A stretch of DNA of 64,000 nucleotides from an uncultured bacterium (GTDB lineage: Bacteria; Vulcanimicrobiota; Vulcanimicrobiia; Vulcanimicrobiales; Vulcanimicrobiaceae): positions 1 through 64,000 of the forward strand of contig CAIKPM010000054.1 of the NCBI GenBank assembly GCA_903829325.1. The letters run 5' to 3'. The notes beneath the pieces are model-generated. The model searched no databases. It was not told the DNA's origin and saw nothing but the letters and a program-made list of their open reading frames with translations. Shown here one piece after another: positions 26,525 through 35,541 of the stretch. The position numbers were made by a program, and so were the translations under genes. The first letter of the stretch is position 1; the number at the start of each line of letters is the position of its first letter.

Positions 26525-28546
26525 ATGACAACGAAAAAACGTACGTTTAGTGTCAAAGCGAAATTTTTGCTCATAGGCACTATTGTGACGGTAATCCTAG
26601 TCGGGCTCAATATTCTTGCGAATGTGAGCATCTCTCAGCTGGGCAATCAAGCAAACACCAATGAAGCGCTGCTCAAATTAGGTCCCAATGTCGCCGAAGC
26701 GTTCGTCCAATGGACGACCGACGATGATCAATCGAATATGTATGCTGCGGTTATCGCAGCACGTGATCCGAGTCAACATGCCCTCGCAGAAACAACCTAC
26801 CAGCAAGCTGTTGCCGCCCGTGAGGCCGTCAATAAACCGCTCGCCGATGCGACTCAAGAAGTCGTTACCGATAAAGAGCGCGACCTGCTTGCACGTATTA
26901 AAAGCGACCTGAGTAGCTACGATGTGTTCACGCAGCGCCTGCGTGATCGGGCACTCCGTGGCGATATCGCCGGCGCGATTCACACCGTCACGGTCGAAAA
27001 TTTAGCCCCATCGAACGATTTACCCGTGGCATTTGAGGCTCTCGAGAAAGAAGCCGCACTTGGCACGCAAACAGCCGCCGAGCAATTAGTCCACGAAAGC
27101 GATCAGAAAAAGCAGCTGATTACCATCATCGCTTCATTAGGCACAATCTGCATCATGGGCTTGCTGTGGTTCTTGGCAAGCGGACTGCTCAAAACCTTAG
27201 GCCGCCTCACCTCGGCAGCCGAGCAACTTTCGCATGGCGACCTACAAATTGAGGGCACGCTGCCCCCGGCCGGGACAGATGAACTGGGCATGCTCGCCGC
27301 ATCGTTTGAGCACATGCTACAGAATCAGCGCGCGATGGCCGAAGTCGCCGAGGCGATTGCGAATGGCAATCTCGTTGTCAATGTGATTCCGCAAAATAAG
27401 AGCGATCGGCTTGGAAACGCTCTCGCTCAGATGGTGCAGCATTTACGTTCGTTCGTGAATACCGTTGCAACGAACGCGAATGCCGTTGATAATCGCACAG
27501 CAGCACTGACGATTTCCAATAACGAACTCAGTATTGCCAGCAATCATATCACTCAAGCGATTACCAGCATTACCGATGGCATCTCTGAGCAATTAAATTC
27601 CACCCGCCAGGTCAATAGCCACGTGCAGCAATTGGTCAACCAGGTTGCCCTCGTCAGCGCAGGAACCGATGGTCAAGATATCGCGGTGCACGAGGTCACC
27701 TCGGCCCTGGATATGTTGCGCAGTACGCTTTCGAAGACGACCGAAAGCGCGAATACCGTCGCCGAAGCAGCGAGCCGTGCGGCAGATAGCGCCCGCAAAG
27801 GCGGCAGTGCCGTTTCTTCCACCATGGCGAGTATCGATGCCGTGCGGGGCATCGTCGAAACCTGCTCGATGATGATCAAAACCCTCGGCAAGCATTCCAG
27901 CGAAGTCGGCGATAGTGTTTCGACGATTGACGAAATCGCTGATCAGACCAATCTGCTCGCACTCAATGCCGCTATCGAAGCCGCGCGTGCAGGAGAAAAC
28001 GGCCTCGGCTTTGCCGTGGTCGCCGAAGAAGTGCGTAAGCTTGCTGAAACCGTGCTATCGCTGACCAAAGATATCACTTCTCAAATCGCCAAAATTCAGC
28101 GCGAAGTCCAAGAAGTCATCAGCGCGATGGAAACCGGGAGCGATGAAGTCGCACGTTGTGCGAATTTGGGCAGCGAAGCAAAATTCGCGTTGGATGCCAT
28201 TACCGACGTCGTGCAAGAAACCAATAAAGAAGCAAGCATTATCCACGATGACGTCAGCGACATGATCATGAAAGTCGAAGCGGTTTCGGGCGCAACCACG
28301 CGGGTCACCGCGACCGTTGAGCAATGTCGCGTTTCGAGCAACGCGATGCAAAGCGCGACCGAACTCGTCGCCCAAGCAATCACCCAAATAGCGACCGTCA
28401 GCGAAGACAACGCCTCGAACGCCCGTGAAGTCGGTGCCGCCGTCGAAGAGCAACTCCGTACGGTCGAGGCTCTCACGATCCGCACTGCCGATCTGGTCAA
28501 CGTTTCCAGCGAACTCAACGCGGGCGCCAGCACCTTCCGGATCTAG
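26525..28546 (+). CDS. methyl-accepting chemotaxis protein
   Basis: A 673-residue transmembrane chemoreceptor. TM1 is at about residues 14-36 ([20 protein letters not shown]). A roughly 160-residue 4-helix sensor of the 4HB type follows, then TM2 ([20 protein letters not shown]). A HAMP-like linker ([20 protein letters not shown]) precedes a long signalling coiled coil, whose hairpin tip includes [20 protein letters not shown] and [13 protein letters not shown]. It should control CheA; no che genes are near. ATG 26525 is preferred over an earlier in-frame start. Confidence 0.93.
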   Translation: MTTKKRTFSVKAKFLLIGTIVTVILVGLNILANVSISQLGNQANTNEALLKLGPNVAEAFVQWTTDDDQSNMYAAVIAARDPSQHALAETTYQQAVAAREAVNKPLADATQEVVTDKERDLLARIKSDLSSYDVFTQRLRDRALRGDIAGAIHTVTVENLAPSNDLPVAFEALEKEAALGTQTAAEQLVHESDQKKQLITIIASLGTICIMGLLWFLASGLLKTLGRLTSAAEQLSHGDLQIEGTLPPAGTDELGMLAASFEHMLQNQRAMAEVAEAIANGNLVVNVIPQNKSDRLGNALAQMVQHLRSFVNTVATNANAVDNRTAALTISNNELSIASNHITQAITSITDGISEQLNSTRQVNSHVQQLVNQVALVSAGTDGQDIAVHEVTSALDMLRSTLSKTTESANTVAEAASRAADSARKGGSAVSSTMASIDAVRGIVETCSMMIKTLGKHSSEVGDSVSTIDEIADQTNLLALNAAIEAARAGENGLGFAVVAEEVRKLAETVLSLTKDITSQIAKIQREVQEVISAMETGSDEVARCANLGSEAKFALDAITDVVQETNKEASIIHDDVSDMIMKVEAVSGATTRVTATVEQCRVSSNAMQSATELVAQAITQIATVSEDNASNAREVGAAVEEQLRTVEALTIRTADLVNVSSELNAGASTFRI

Positions 28547-28613
28547 CGTAACTGCAAGCCACGCCCTGCAAGGGAATGGCGCGCGGAGCGTGTTAAATGA
28601 GGCCATTATGCAC

Positions 28614-28639
28614 CGATGAACCTATTGAGAGGCTCATCG
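28614..28639 (+). repeat. inverted repeat in the Rieske gene leader
   Basis: CGATGA and TCATCG enclose CCT...AGG, forming a hairpin of about nine pairs with one mismatch. It lies 20 bases before the Rieske gene start, where it might affect ribosome access. No strong Shine-Dalgarno sequence is seen for that gene. Confidence 0.35.
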
Positions 28640-28658
28640 ATCTACTTGTCCTCTGAAA

Positions 28659-29315
28659 ATGGAGTTCGCATTGTCCGAAGCGGAAGCGTATAAAGATCCC
28701 GGAACGCCGGAAGCCATCACCCGCCGCAAAATGATGGCGAATGCAGTAGTCGCGGTCGGCGGCGTTATCGGTCTCGTCCTCGCGGTACCGCTACTCGGGT
28801 CGCTCGCCCCCATTGCTGGGACCGGCGGCGGCACCTGGTCTGCTTTGAACGATACGGACATGAAGCAGTTCATCGCCGCGACCGATAAGCCAGTACGCAT
28901 CACGCTGACCGTCAAATCGCAAGACGGCTATTTGCCCGAGAGCGAAAACGAGCAGTTCGTTTGGGGTGTTAAAATGCCCGAAACCCGCTTGGCTGCGTTC
29001 AAGGCCGCCCGGCCCGATCTGTTTGAAGACGCCGCCGGCAAGGTCGACTTTCCGGTGGTGAATCTCGGTTTTGTGATGTTTAGCTCGATTTGCCCCCACC
29101 TTGGCTGCAAATTCAACTACGATAACGATTCACACCGCTTCGCGTGCCCCTGCCACGGATCGCAATTCGATGGCTCAACCGGCGCCCATCTGGCGGGCCC
29201 AGCACCCCGCGGCCTCGATCCTCTGCCATTCCGCGAAACCAGCGGCAAAGCAGAAATTACCTGGATCGATTACCGCTCGTCCGATCCAGCTCGCATTATC
29301 GTCGCGTATAGTTAA
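28659..29315 (+). CDS. qcrA: Rieske 2Fe-2S protein of a cytochrome bc complex
   Basis: 218 residues. A twin-arginine-type start (TRRKMMANAV) and one TM segment (about 28-50) place the Fe-S domain outside the membrane. The cluster ligands are C145/H147 in CPHLGC and C163/H166 in CPCHGS, with the disulfide pair C150/C165. It accepts electrons from quinol and passes them to cytochrome c. The cytochrome b-c gene follows after 13 bases. Whether this is a bc1 or b6f type cannot be settled from it alone. Confidence 0.94.
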   Translation: MEFALSEAEAYKDPGTPEAITRRKMMANAVVAVGGVIGLVLAVPLLGSLAPIAGTGGGTWSALNDTDMKQFIAATDKPVRITLTVKSQDGYLPESENEQFVWGVKMPETRLAAFKAARPDLFEDAAGKVDFPVVNLGFVMFSSICPHLGCKFNYDNDSHRFACPCHGSQFDGSTGAHLAGPAPRGLDPLPFRETSGKAEITWIDYRSSDPARIIVAYS

Positions 29316-29328
29316 GGAGTAGTCATAC

Positions 29329-30774
29329 ATGTTGGCGTGGCTTGAGGAGCGCACTGGCGCTGTCTCTGCTCTCACTCAATTCCTGACCGAAGATGTCCCC
29401 GGTGGCGCGAGCTACTGGTACGTCTTTGGCAGCGCGACAATGTTCGCGCTCATCCTGCAAGTTGTTACCGGCATTTTCCTGACGTTCTACTATGCACCGT
29501 CAGCGGCAACAGCTTGGGAATCGACCAAATTCATCTATGACAAGGTGCCGCTCGGGTCGTTCGTCATCAGCCTCCATTACTGGGGCGCAACGGCGATGAT
29601 CGCGCTAGTGGTCATGCATCTTTTACAAGTCTTACTTTTTGGCGCATACAAAAAGCCGCGCGAAGTTCAGTGGGTTGTCGGCGTGCTGCTCTTCCTCTTT
29701 ACCCTCGTCATGGGCCTCACCGGCTACCTCTTGCCGTGGGATCTCAATGCCTTCTTCGCCTCGCAGGTCGCCATCAATATTGCCGGCACCGTGCCGGTCA
29801 TCGGTTCAGGCATTCAAACGTTCTTGCAAGACGGCGCAACGATCGGGACGCTCACCATCAACCGCTTCTTCGGCGTTCACGTCTGGCTGATGCCAGCGCT
29901 TTTGCTCGCCCTCACCGGTATGCACTTGGCGATCTTCCGTCATAACGGTGGCGCTGGCCCCGCGGTTGACGAAGCGGAACTCAAGAAAATGAAACCGGGC
30001 CGCTTCTGGCCCAACCAACTCTTCATGGACGCGGTCGTCTCGTTCATCGTGTTCGCACTGATCTGCGCCTTAGCGGTGATGTCACCGGCACCGCTCGACG
30101 ATAAAGCCGATCCCAACCAAACCTCGTTCCAACCCTATCCCGCGTGGTACTTCCTCTCGCTGTTCGGTTTGCTCAAGTATCTGCCGCCGAACCTCGAGCT
30201 GCTGGGCACGGTCGTTTTGCCCGGAGGCTTGCTCACGGTGCTGATCCTGCTGCCTTGGCTTGATCGCAATCCAAGTCGGCGGCTCTCGCGTCGTCCGTGG
30301 TTAGTCAGCATCACCGCACTGACCGTAGCTGGCACGATTGCCTTGAGCGTCCTCGCCCAAATGCAAATCGCCGCTGGACGCGCAGCGTCACCAACAGTTG
30401 CAAGCAGCGTGAGCGCCCCCACGGGCGGATCGGGCACTGCAAGCACCGATACAAGCGGACCAGGCGCCAAGATCTATGCTGCAAACTGCTCGAGCTGCCA
30501 CGGTGCCAGTGGAGCTGGCATGCCCGGAGCATTCCCGCCACTGGCTGGCAACGCGTACGTTACCGGGAACCCCAAAGCGGTAGAACATACGCTGCTCTAC
30601 GGCCTCAACGGCGCAATCAAAGTTGGCGGCGCGACCTATAACGGCGTGATGCCACCCTGGAAAGGCACCCTCTCCAACGCAGACATCGCGAACGTGGTCA
30701 CCTACATTCGCTCGTCGTGGGGGAATAAAGCTTCGGCTGTAACCGAAGCACAAGTATCCAGCGTCACAAAATAG
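29329..30774 (+). CDS. cytochrome b fused to a C-terminal cytochrome c domain
   Basis: 481 residues. The N-terminal part is a full-length-type cytochrome b with multiple TM helices. The bis-heme b histidines are in HYWGATAMIALVVMHLLQ and FGVHVWLMPALLLALTGMH, with GYLLPWD between. The Qo-site motif, PEWY in most bc complexes, reads PAWY (YPAWYFLSLFG). After a Ser/Gly/Thr-rich linker, a cytochrome c domain (about residue 385 on) has CSSCH and a Met ligand candidate in NGVMPPWKGTLSNADIANVVTYIR. It oxidises quinol with the Rieske protein. AAGGAG precedes the ATG. The fusion removes the need for a separate cytochrome c1. Confidence 0.92.
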   Translation: MLAWLEERTGAVSALTQFLTEDVPGGASYWYVFGSATMFALILQVVTGIFLTFYYAPSAATAWESTKFIYDKVPLGSFVISLHYWGATAMIALVVMHLLQVLLFGAYKKPREVQWVVGVLLFLFTLVMGLTGYLLPWDLNAFFASQVAINIAGTVPVIGSGIQTFLQDGATIGTLTINRFFGVHVWLMPALLLALTGMHLAIFRHNGGAGPAVDEAELKKMKPGRFWPNQLFMDAVVSFIVFALICALAVMSPAPLDDKADPNQTSFQPYPAWYFLSLFGLLKYLPPNLELLGTVVLPGGLLTVLILLPWLDRNPSRRLSRRPWLVSITALTVAGTIALSVLAQMQIAAGRAASPTVASSVSAPTGGSGTASTDTSGPGAKIYAANCSSCHGASGAGMPGAFPPLAGNAYVTGNPKAVEHTLLYGLNGAIKVGGATYNGVMPPWKGTLSNADIANVVTYIRSSWGNKASAVTEAQVSSVTK

Positions 30775-30790
30775 CACGCAATCGTTCTTG

Positions 30791-30832
30791 AATACAAACG
30801 GGTCGAGCTAACTAGCTCGACCCGTTTGTATT
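30791..30832. terminator. 19-bp bidirectional hairpin between convergent genes
   Basis: AATACAAACGGGTCGAGCT, a 4-base loop AACT, and AGCTCGACCCGTTTGTATT form a perfect 19-bp stem. It separates the cytochrome gene from the converging unknown gene. Its right arm codes for the last residues and overlaps the stop of the latter (NTNGSS, stop at 30812-30814). No long T run follows on either strand, although the arms themselves start and end in A/T. Confidence 0.75.
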
Positions 30833-31162
30833 CTCGGTGTTATTGAAAAAATTACGGAAATCTCGATCAAACGGATCTTCTTGCCGATCAGGATTGTGCT
30901 GTTCGAGCAAGGCCAGGAAGGGGCTCAAATCGATCTGCGATTCAGGTGTCAGACTCCCTTGCTGCTGGGCGATATCTGCCAGTTGGGCGTGCCAACCAAG
31001 CGACGGGGCGTCGTAGCGATTGGAACTCTGCACATCGCCTGGTAAGCTAGCAGCGCCATCCGCAGACGTTGTGCCGCTTGCACCATCCGACACCGGATCC
31101 GCCGAGTAGGGTGAAACTCCGTTCGACGGCTCGATACCGCCGGTTTGAAGTGGATCGATCAT
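30812..31162 (-). CDS. small hydrophilic protein, unknown function
   Basis: A 116-residue protein rich in Ser, Asp, Gln and Pro without signal peptide, TM segment or cysteines. The second half (LSPFLALLEQHNPDRQEDPFDRDFRNFF) looks helical. It follows the large unknown gene after 11 bases, and both are disordered-looking, so they probably act together. Not recognised. The C-terminus is encoded within the terminator hairpin. Confidence 0.55.
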   Translation of the reverse strand: MIDPLQTGGIEPSNGVSPYSADPVSDGASGTTSADGAASLPGDVQSSNRYDAPSLGWHAQLADIAQQQGSLTPESQIDLSPFLALLEQHNPDRQEDPFDRDFRNFFNNTENTNGSS

Positions 31163-31173
31163 GACTCCCCTCC

Positions 31174-32757
31174 CTAACCGAGCACCGCGGCAAGTTGGCC
31201 GCTGACCGTCAGACCATTCTGGCCTTCAATTGCATCGAAGCTCACCCCATCAGTATCGGCACGCATCGTCGCGACAATAGTGTCGTTGTCGCTACCGGTC
31301 GCGTTGAACACGACCGTCTTGGCCGCGGGATTATACGTCAAAACGGGGCCACCGTTACCTGGATTATAGTTAGAGATGCCTTCACGCGGCAGTGTACTCC
31401 AACTCTTGCCTGCATCTGAAGTCACTGCGGCTTCACCCTGGGCAGTGAGCGCGATCGCATCGTTCCCCGCGTTCCAAGAAAAGGTGCCAGTCTGCAACCG
31501 CGTTGCTCCTTGCGCATTTTGGCCGAGCGAAGCCCCGATGCCGAACCCTCCGGCGATCTTCCCTTGCACGTCATCGAGAATGGTCAAGACACCGCTGTTC
31601 GAGGCTTGCATGGTGACCGACGGCGTCGCGGTTGCCCCCGCAACATTTGCGCTCAAACTGCCGTCACTACCAATCCGCGCTCGGAAGGGTGCCAAGCGTA
31701 TACCTTCGGACAACAAGCCGCCCGACGGGGTCGCGACACTACCGGGAACCGGCGTCATTTCGGCCGACAAGGTGGCCATTAATTCCGGTAGCAGTTCTTG
31801 CATCATCTCAACCGCAGCCGAATTCTCGCTGCCACCGCTATTCATATTTTTCATGAGGGTCATCAACAAACTCTGCATTTGTGATGCGCTCACGCTGCCG
31901 CCACTTTGCGCACCCAACAAATTCTGCATTAATTGCAGAATCGTATTGACCATCGGATTGCTAGCTTGCGCAGCACTATTGCTGCGCGTACTCTCGATGA
32001 GTTGCATCACCGAGAGCTCATCCATCAAGGCTTGTAACTGCGGTTGCGCGAGAGTACTGCCGGCTTGCTGTTGTTGCGCTAATTCCGCCAAGAGTTGGCG
32101 AACTTGCGAACTCGGCGCAGCTGCACTTGCACCCGCTTTATTCATTTGTTCCGAGAGTAAAAGTACGAGCGCACCGGTCAACTCATGGAAAGCATTTGCC
32201 TCAGACTGTGGGCTACGCCCCACCAATGTCACCGCATCGCTCGTGAGCGGCAGCACACCGTTCGATTGCCCACCCTGCCCAAGCGATTGCGCCAAGAGTA
32301 ATTCAATCATCCGCTCGACACCCGTACTAGCGACGTTGCCGCCAGCAGTGCGCCCATAGCCGCCGCCACTATTCCCACCGCTACCGCCGTTGCGCGCGCC
32401 AACCCCAGACGGTGCGTAAAATGTGGGATTAAAAACACCAACCGAATTATTCTTGCCGTAATTTGTCTCAGTACTTTTTGCTTCGGCTCCCTTGCCACCA
32501 TTCGTGGCAAAGGCGCGTAAATTCGTCAGATTACTATTTCCCACGAAGGCGTGCTGCGAAAAAGCCAAGGCCTCAACCGCCTGCATATACGAAGGTCCAA
32601 CCCCGCCCAAGACGGCCACATCAGATGCCATGACGGCCGTTGGCGCATTCTTTTGCGCGTACGCAGCTGCGCCCGGATAATTTTCATCAAGCACCTCAGT
32701 AACCGCAAGTTGAATCGACTGCGGTGCCCCACGTTGTATCTCATTAAAAGCGGCCAT
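31174..32757 (-). CDS. large Gln/Ser/Gly-rich protein, unknown function
   Basis: A 527-residue protein I cannot assign. The N-terminus (about 1-90) has helical stretches (EIQRGAPQSIQLAVTEVLDE, SYMQAVEALAFSQHAF). Residues 110-140 are Gly/Asn/Ser-rich low complexity. A central block (150-330) has repeated Leu/Gln/Met-rich helices such as RQLLAELAQQQQAGSTL, MQSLLMTLMKNM and MMQELLPELMATL. The C-terminal 180 residues look beta-rich (LTYNPAAKTVVFNATGSD). There is no signal peptide, TM segment or cysteine. A secreted or structural role via a non-Sec route is conceivable but not shown. Confidence 0.6.
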   Translation of the reverse strand: MAAFNEIQRGAPQSIQLAVTEVLDENYPGAAAYAQKNAPTAVMASDVAVLGGVGPSYMQAVEALAFSQHAFVGNSNLTNLRAFATNGGKGAEAKSTETNYGKNNSVGVFNPTFYAPSGVGARNGGSGGNSGGGYGRTAGGNVASTGVERMIELLLAQSLGQGGQSNGVLPLTSDAVTLVGRSPQSEANAFHELTGALVLLLSEQMNKAGASAAAPSSQVRQLLAELAQQQQAGSTLAQPQLQALMDELSVMQLIESTRSNSAAQASNPMVNTILQLMQNLLGAQSGGSVSASQMQSLLMTLMKNMNSGGSENSAAVEMMQELLPELMATLSAEMTPVPGSVATPSGGLLSEGIRLAPFRARIGSDGSLSANVAGATATPSVTMQASNSGVLTILDDVQGKIAGGFGIGASLGQNAQGATRLQTGTFSWNAGNDAIALTAQGEAAVTSDAGKSWSTLPREGISNYNPGNGGPVLTYNPAAKTVVFNATGSDNDTIVATMRADTDGVSFDAIEGQNGLTVSGQLAAVLG

Positions 32758-32935
32758 GAGCAGACCCCGACATTACATTAGAGAGAAAGATTAATACAAA
32801 AAATTAACGAGAGAGAAAAGAACGGAAAAAGCCTTCTAGATCATCTCTAAGGATTCGGAATATCAGCGCTCGTCCCTGGAGCACTGCCGCAAGAACGCCT
32901 GGGGCTTTTGTCCTGGGACCCCGTCGAGGTACCCT
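32758..32935. other. intergenic region upstream of the Gln/Ser/Gly-rich gene
   Basis: 178 bases between two minus-strand genes. The part adjoining the large unknown gene (32778-32840) is AT-rich and purine-rich and probably holds its promoter and leader (AGAGAGAAAG-type stretches). I see no clear terminator for the gene to the right. Confidence 0.35.
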
Positions 32936-33289
32936 CTAGCTAGCTGACGGTTTCTGTTTACACATCACATACATGGTTGCGATCAGCACCGGAATACTCA
33001 CAATTTCCGCGGTCGCAATCAAGCCAAAGAGTAGCTTGAGGGCAACCGGCTTCATTTTGGTCCATTTTGAAGCCTTGTCCGCGTGGTCTTTTTGCAATTT
33101 CCGCGCTTGCTCGTACGTCGCCAGGGCGCGCTCCTTGAGTTTTTTCGCCTCAATGGGATCGTGCAATGCAACAACATCAGCAGCGCCATAGAGACGATTT
33201 GCTTCGTGAAAAAGATCACGGCTACGATACGGGTAATTGCGGCGATCATCAAAACGCTCGGGCAATTTGTGCTCATCAATACGAAACAT
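32936..33289 (-). CDS. small membrane protein, unknown function
   Basis: 117 residues. A charged N-terminal two thirds is predicted helical (HEANRLYG, ALATYEQARKLQKDHADKASK). One C-terminal hydrophobic segment (about 82-109, LKLLFGLIATAEIVSIPVLIATMYVM) would make it a tail-anchored protein. No signal peptide. Divergent from pepP with about 48 bases between starts. Not recognised. Confidence 0.55.
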   Translation of the reverse strand: MFRIDEHKLPERFDDRRNYPYRSRDLFHEANRLYGAADVVALHDPIEAKKLKERALATYEQARKLQKDHADKASKWTKMKPVALKLLFGLIATAEIVSIPVLIATMYVMCKQKPSAS

Positions 33290-33337
33290 CAGTATCTGTT
33301 ATGTCACCGCTATTGTGGCTGGAGAGAGATCGAGTGG

Positions 33338-34687
33338 ATGAACCGGTTGGCTAGTTGCAGAACCCGTGGGCGCAAGATGATCGACGAATACGCTGAGCGC
33401 AGAACCCGTTTTACCGCACAGCTCAATGGGGGAATCGCAATCATTCCCGCAGCCCGCCAAGCGGTGCGTAACGCCGACACGGAATATCCGTTCCGCCAAA
33501 ATTCTGATTTTTTCTATCTCACCGGCTGGCCCGAACCCGATGCCGTCCTGCTGCTCGTCCCGCGCGAAGACACGTACGTGTCTATCCTCTTCGTCCGTCC
33601 GCGCCATCGTGAAAGCGAGATCTGGACAGGCCGACGCCTCGGCCCAGAGGGAGCGCTCGATGCCTTTGGCGCCGACGAGGCCTACAACATCGAGGAGTTC
33701 GCGACACGCCTGCCTGCCCTACTGGTCGGGTGTCGCAACGCCTTTTATGATCTCGGGCACGATGACGCCATGGACCGCATTATCCTCAGCGCCGTACGCG
33801 AAGCCCGCAACAAGGTGCGACGCGGTGGCTGGGCACCCCATCAGTTCACCGCCCCAGGGAGCATTCTCCACGAGTTACGCCTCTTCAAAAGCGCCCACGA
33901 GCTCGCAACGATGCGCCGGGCTGCCGCGATAACTGCAGCCGGCTTCGCCCGCGGGCTCGAGCACAGCAAACCCGGCATCTACGAATACCAGCTGCAAGGC
34001 CTGATCGAGGCCGAATACCGCGATCGTGGTGCGCAAGCCCTCGCCTACTCCTCGATTGTGGCGGCGGGCGCTAACGCCACCATTCTGCATTACACCAACA
34101 ACAGCGAGCTGCTGCGCGATGGAGAGCTCGTGCTCGTTGATAGTGGCTGCGAACTCGATAATTACGCAAGCGATGTCACACGTACATGGCCCGTCAACGG
34201 ACACTTCTCGACCGAACAGCGAGCGCTCTATGAGATTGTCGCGCTCGCCCAGCGCGAAGCTATCGCCCACGTCCGCGCCGGCACATCGTTTCGCGCCTAC
34301 CACCAGGCCGCGGTGCGAGTGATCACCAACGGCTTGGTTGAGCTTGGGATCCTCCAGGGCGGCGTCGACGAACTCATCGAACGCGAAGCCTACCGGCCCT
34401 TCTATATGCACTCCACCGGCCACTGGCTAGGTCTCGATGTGCATGATGCGGGTGCCTATACACTCGGTAAAGAGTACCGCTTGCTAGAGCCGGGGATGGT
34501 CCTGACGGTTGAACCTGGCATCTATATCCAACCCGACGCCGACTGTGATCCCCGTTTTCGTGGAATAGGCATTCGGATTGAAGACGACATTCTCGTCACC
34601 AGCGACGCGCCCGAAAACCTCACCGCCGCGATCCCTCGCGATCCTGATGAACTCGAAGCACGTATCGGAAAGGCAAGCTCTGCATGA
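33338..34687 (+). CDS. pepP: Xaa-Pro aminopeptidase (M24B family)
   Basis: Removes N-terminal residues before proline. The N-terminal domain (to about residue 185) has the PepP pattern NSDFFYLTGWPEPDAVLLL. The C-terminal pita-bread domain shows the five metal ligands: the two Asp in LVDSGCELDNYASDVTR, the His in STGHWLGLDVHD, and Glu in VEPGIYI and GIRIEDD. GGAGAG sits 11 bases before ATG 33338. ATG 33377 (MIDEYAERR) fits the family start and is a real alternative. Stop overlaps the next gene by four bases (ATGA). Confidence 0.92.
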   Translation: MNRLASCRTRGRKMIDEYAERRTRFTAQLNGGIAIIPAARQAVRNADTEYPFRQNSDFFYLTGWPEPDAVLLLVPREDTYVSILFVRPRHRESEIWTGRRLGPEGALDAFGADEAYNIEEFATRLPALLVGCRNAFYDLGHDDAMDRIILSAVREARNKVRRGGWAPHQFTAPGSILHELRLFKSAHELATMRRAAAITAAGFARGLEHSKPGIYEYQLQGLIEAEYRDRGAQALAYSSIVAAGANATILHYTNNSELLRDGELVLVDSGCELDNYASDVTRTWPVNGHFSTEQRALYEIVALAQREAIAHVRAGTSFRAYHQAAVRVITNGLVELGILQGGVDELIEREAYRPFYMHSTGHWLGLDVHDAGAYTLGKEYRLLEPGMVLTVEPGIYIQPDADCDPRFRGIGIRIEDDILVTSDAPENLTAAIPRDPDELEARIGKASSA

Positions 34688-35526
34688 AAATTCTGCTCCT
34701 CGGTGCCCAACACGGCTTTGTCGGCCAGCATCTTATTCGTGCATTACGCCTCCGGCAAGATGAAATTGTCTGTGCGTCGCTGCGCGAACCCCAGAAAGCC
34801 GCGGATCTCGCTCAAGATTACGACGTCGTCGTCAATCTCGCAGGCGAATCAATCGCCCAAAAGTGGACTCCCGCAGTCAAAGCAGCCCTCCGTACCAGCC
34901 GGGTCGATGCACCGCGAGCATTTCTGCACGCTTTGAGCCATCAGCCACGGCGACCACGACGCTATATCTCCGCTTCCGCCATCGGCTACTACGGCTTTTC
35001 AAAAAATGCCACGTTCGACGAAAAAAGCCCAGCTGGTCAAGACTTTTTAGCCGAGCTGTGCGTCGCGTGGGAACACGAAGCCCAGTATGCTCTGGAACTC
35101 GATATGGGCCTAAGCCTGATTCGCACGGGTCTTGTACTCGGTCCAGATGGCGGAATGCTCGCGCGGCTTTTACCGATTTTCAAAAGCGGCGGGGGCGGCC
35201 CCGTCGGCGATGGCCAGCAATGGTACTCGTGGATTCATATCGACGATTTGATCGCAATCTATCTACGGGCAATCGACGGCGAAGATGGCATCGTCAACGC
35301 AACGGCGCCTAACCCCGTCACGAATAAAGCCTTTACGGTTGCACTGGGCCATGCGGTCCACCGACCTGCTATCCTACCGGTGCCCAGCTTCGCTCTCAAA
35401 ATGATGCTCGGTGAAGGCATGGTGATCGCGACGGAAGGCCAGCGCGTCTTACCGGCTCGCCTGCTCGCCAATGGCTATACGTTCAAGTACCCGACGATCG
35501 AAGGCGCGCTGGCCTCAATCGTCTAA
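34684..35526 (+). CDS. SDR-type NAD(P)-dependent epimerase (TIGR01777/YfcH family)
   Basis: 280 residues with the family motifs: a modified dinucleotide loop GAQHGFVGQHLIRAL, then VVVNLAGESIAQKWT, SASAIGYYGF and IRTGLVLGPDGGML. IHIDDL and the DUF1731-like C-terminus (VPSFALKMMLGEG...QRVLPARL) follow. The usual GxxGxxG loop is partly kept. The substrate of this family is mostly undefined. It lies between pepP and fumC, sharing ATGA with pepP. Confidence 0.88.
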   Translation: MKILLLGAQHGFVGQHLIRALRLRQDEIVCASLREPQKAADLAQDYDVVVNLAGESIAQKWTPAVKAALRTSRVDAPRAFLHALSHQPRRPRRYISASAIGYYGFSKNATFDEKSPAGQDFLAELCVAWEHEAQYALELDMGLSLIRTGLVLGPDGGMLARLLPIFKSGGGGPVGDGQQWYSWIHIDDLIAIYLRAIDGEDGIVNATAPNPVTNKAFTVALGHAVHRPAILPVPSFALKMMLGEGMVIATEGQRVLPARLLANGYTFKYPTIEGALASIV

Positions 35527-35541
35527 CGCCATTGCCTCGTT

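Noticed and set aside
31376..32359. A 327-residue open frame antisense to the Gln/Ser/Gly-rich gene
   Set aside because: Cys/Ser/Pro-rich composition typical of antisense frames; no start site. The sense frame has ordered helices and a coupled neighbour, though neither is identified.
32880..32935. Terminator made from CCTGGGGC and TCCTGGGA
   Set aside because: The two elements are direct, not inverted, repeats, so they cannot form a stem.
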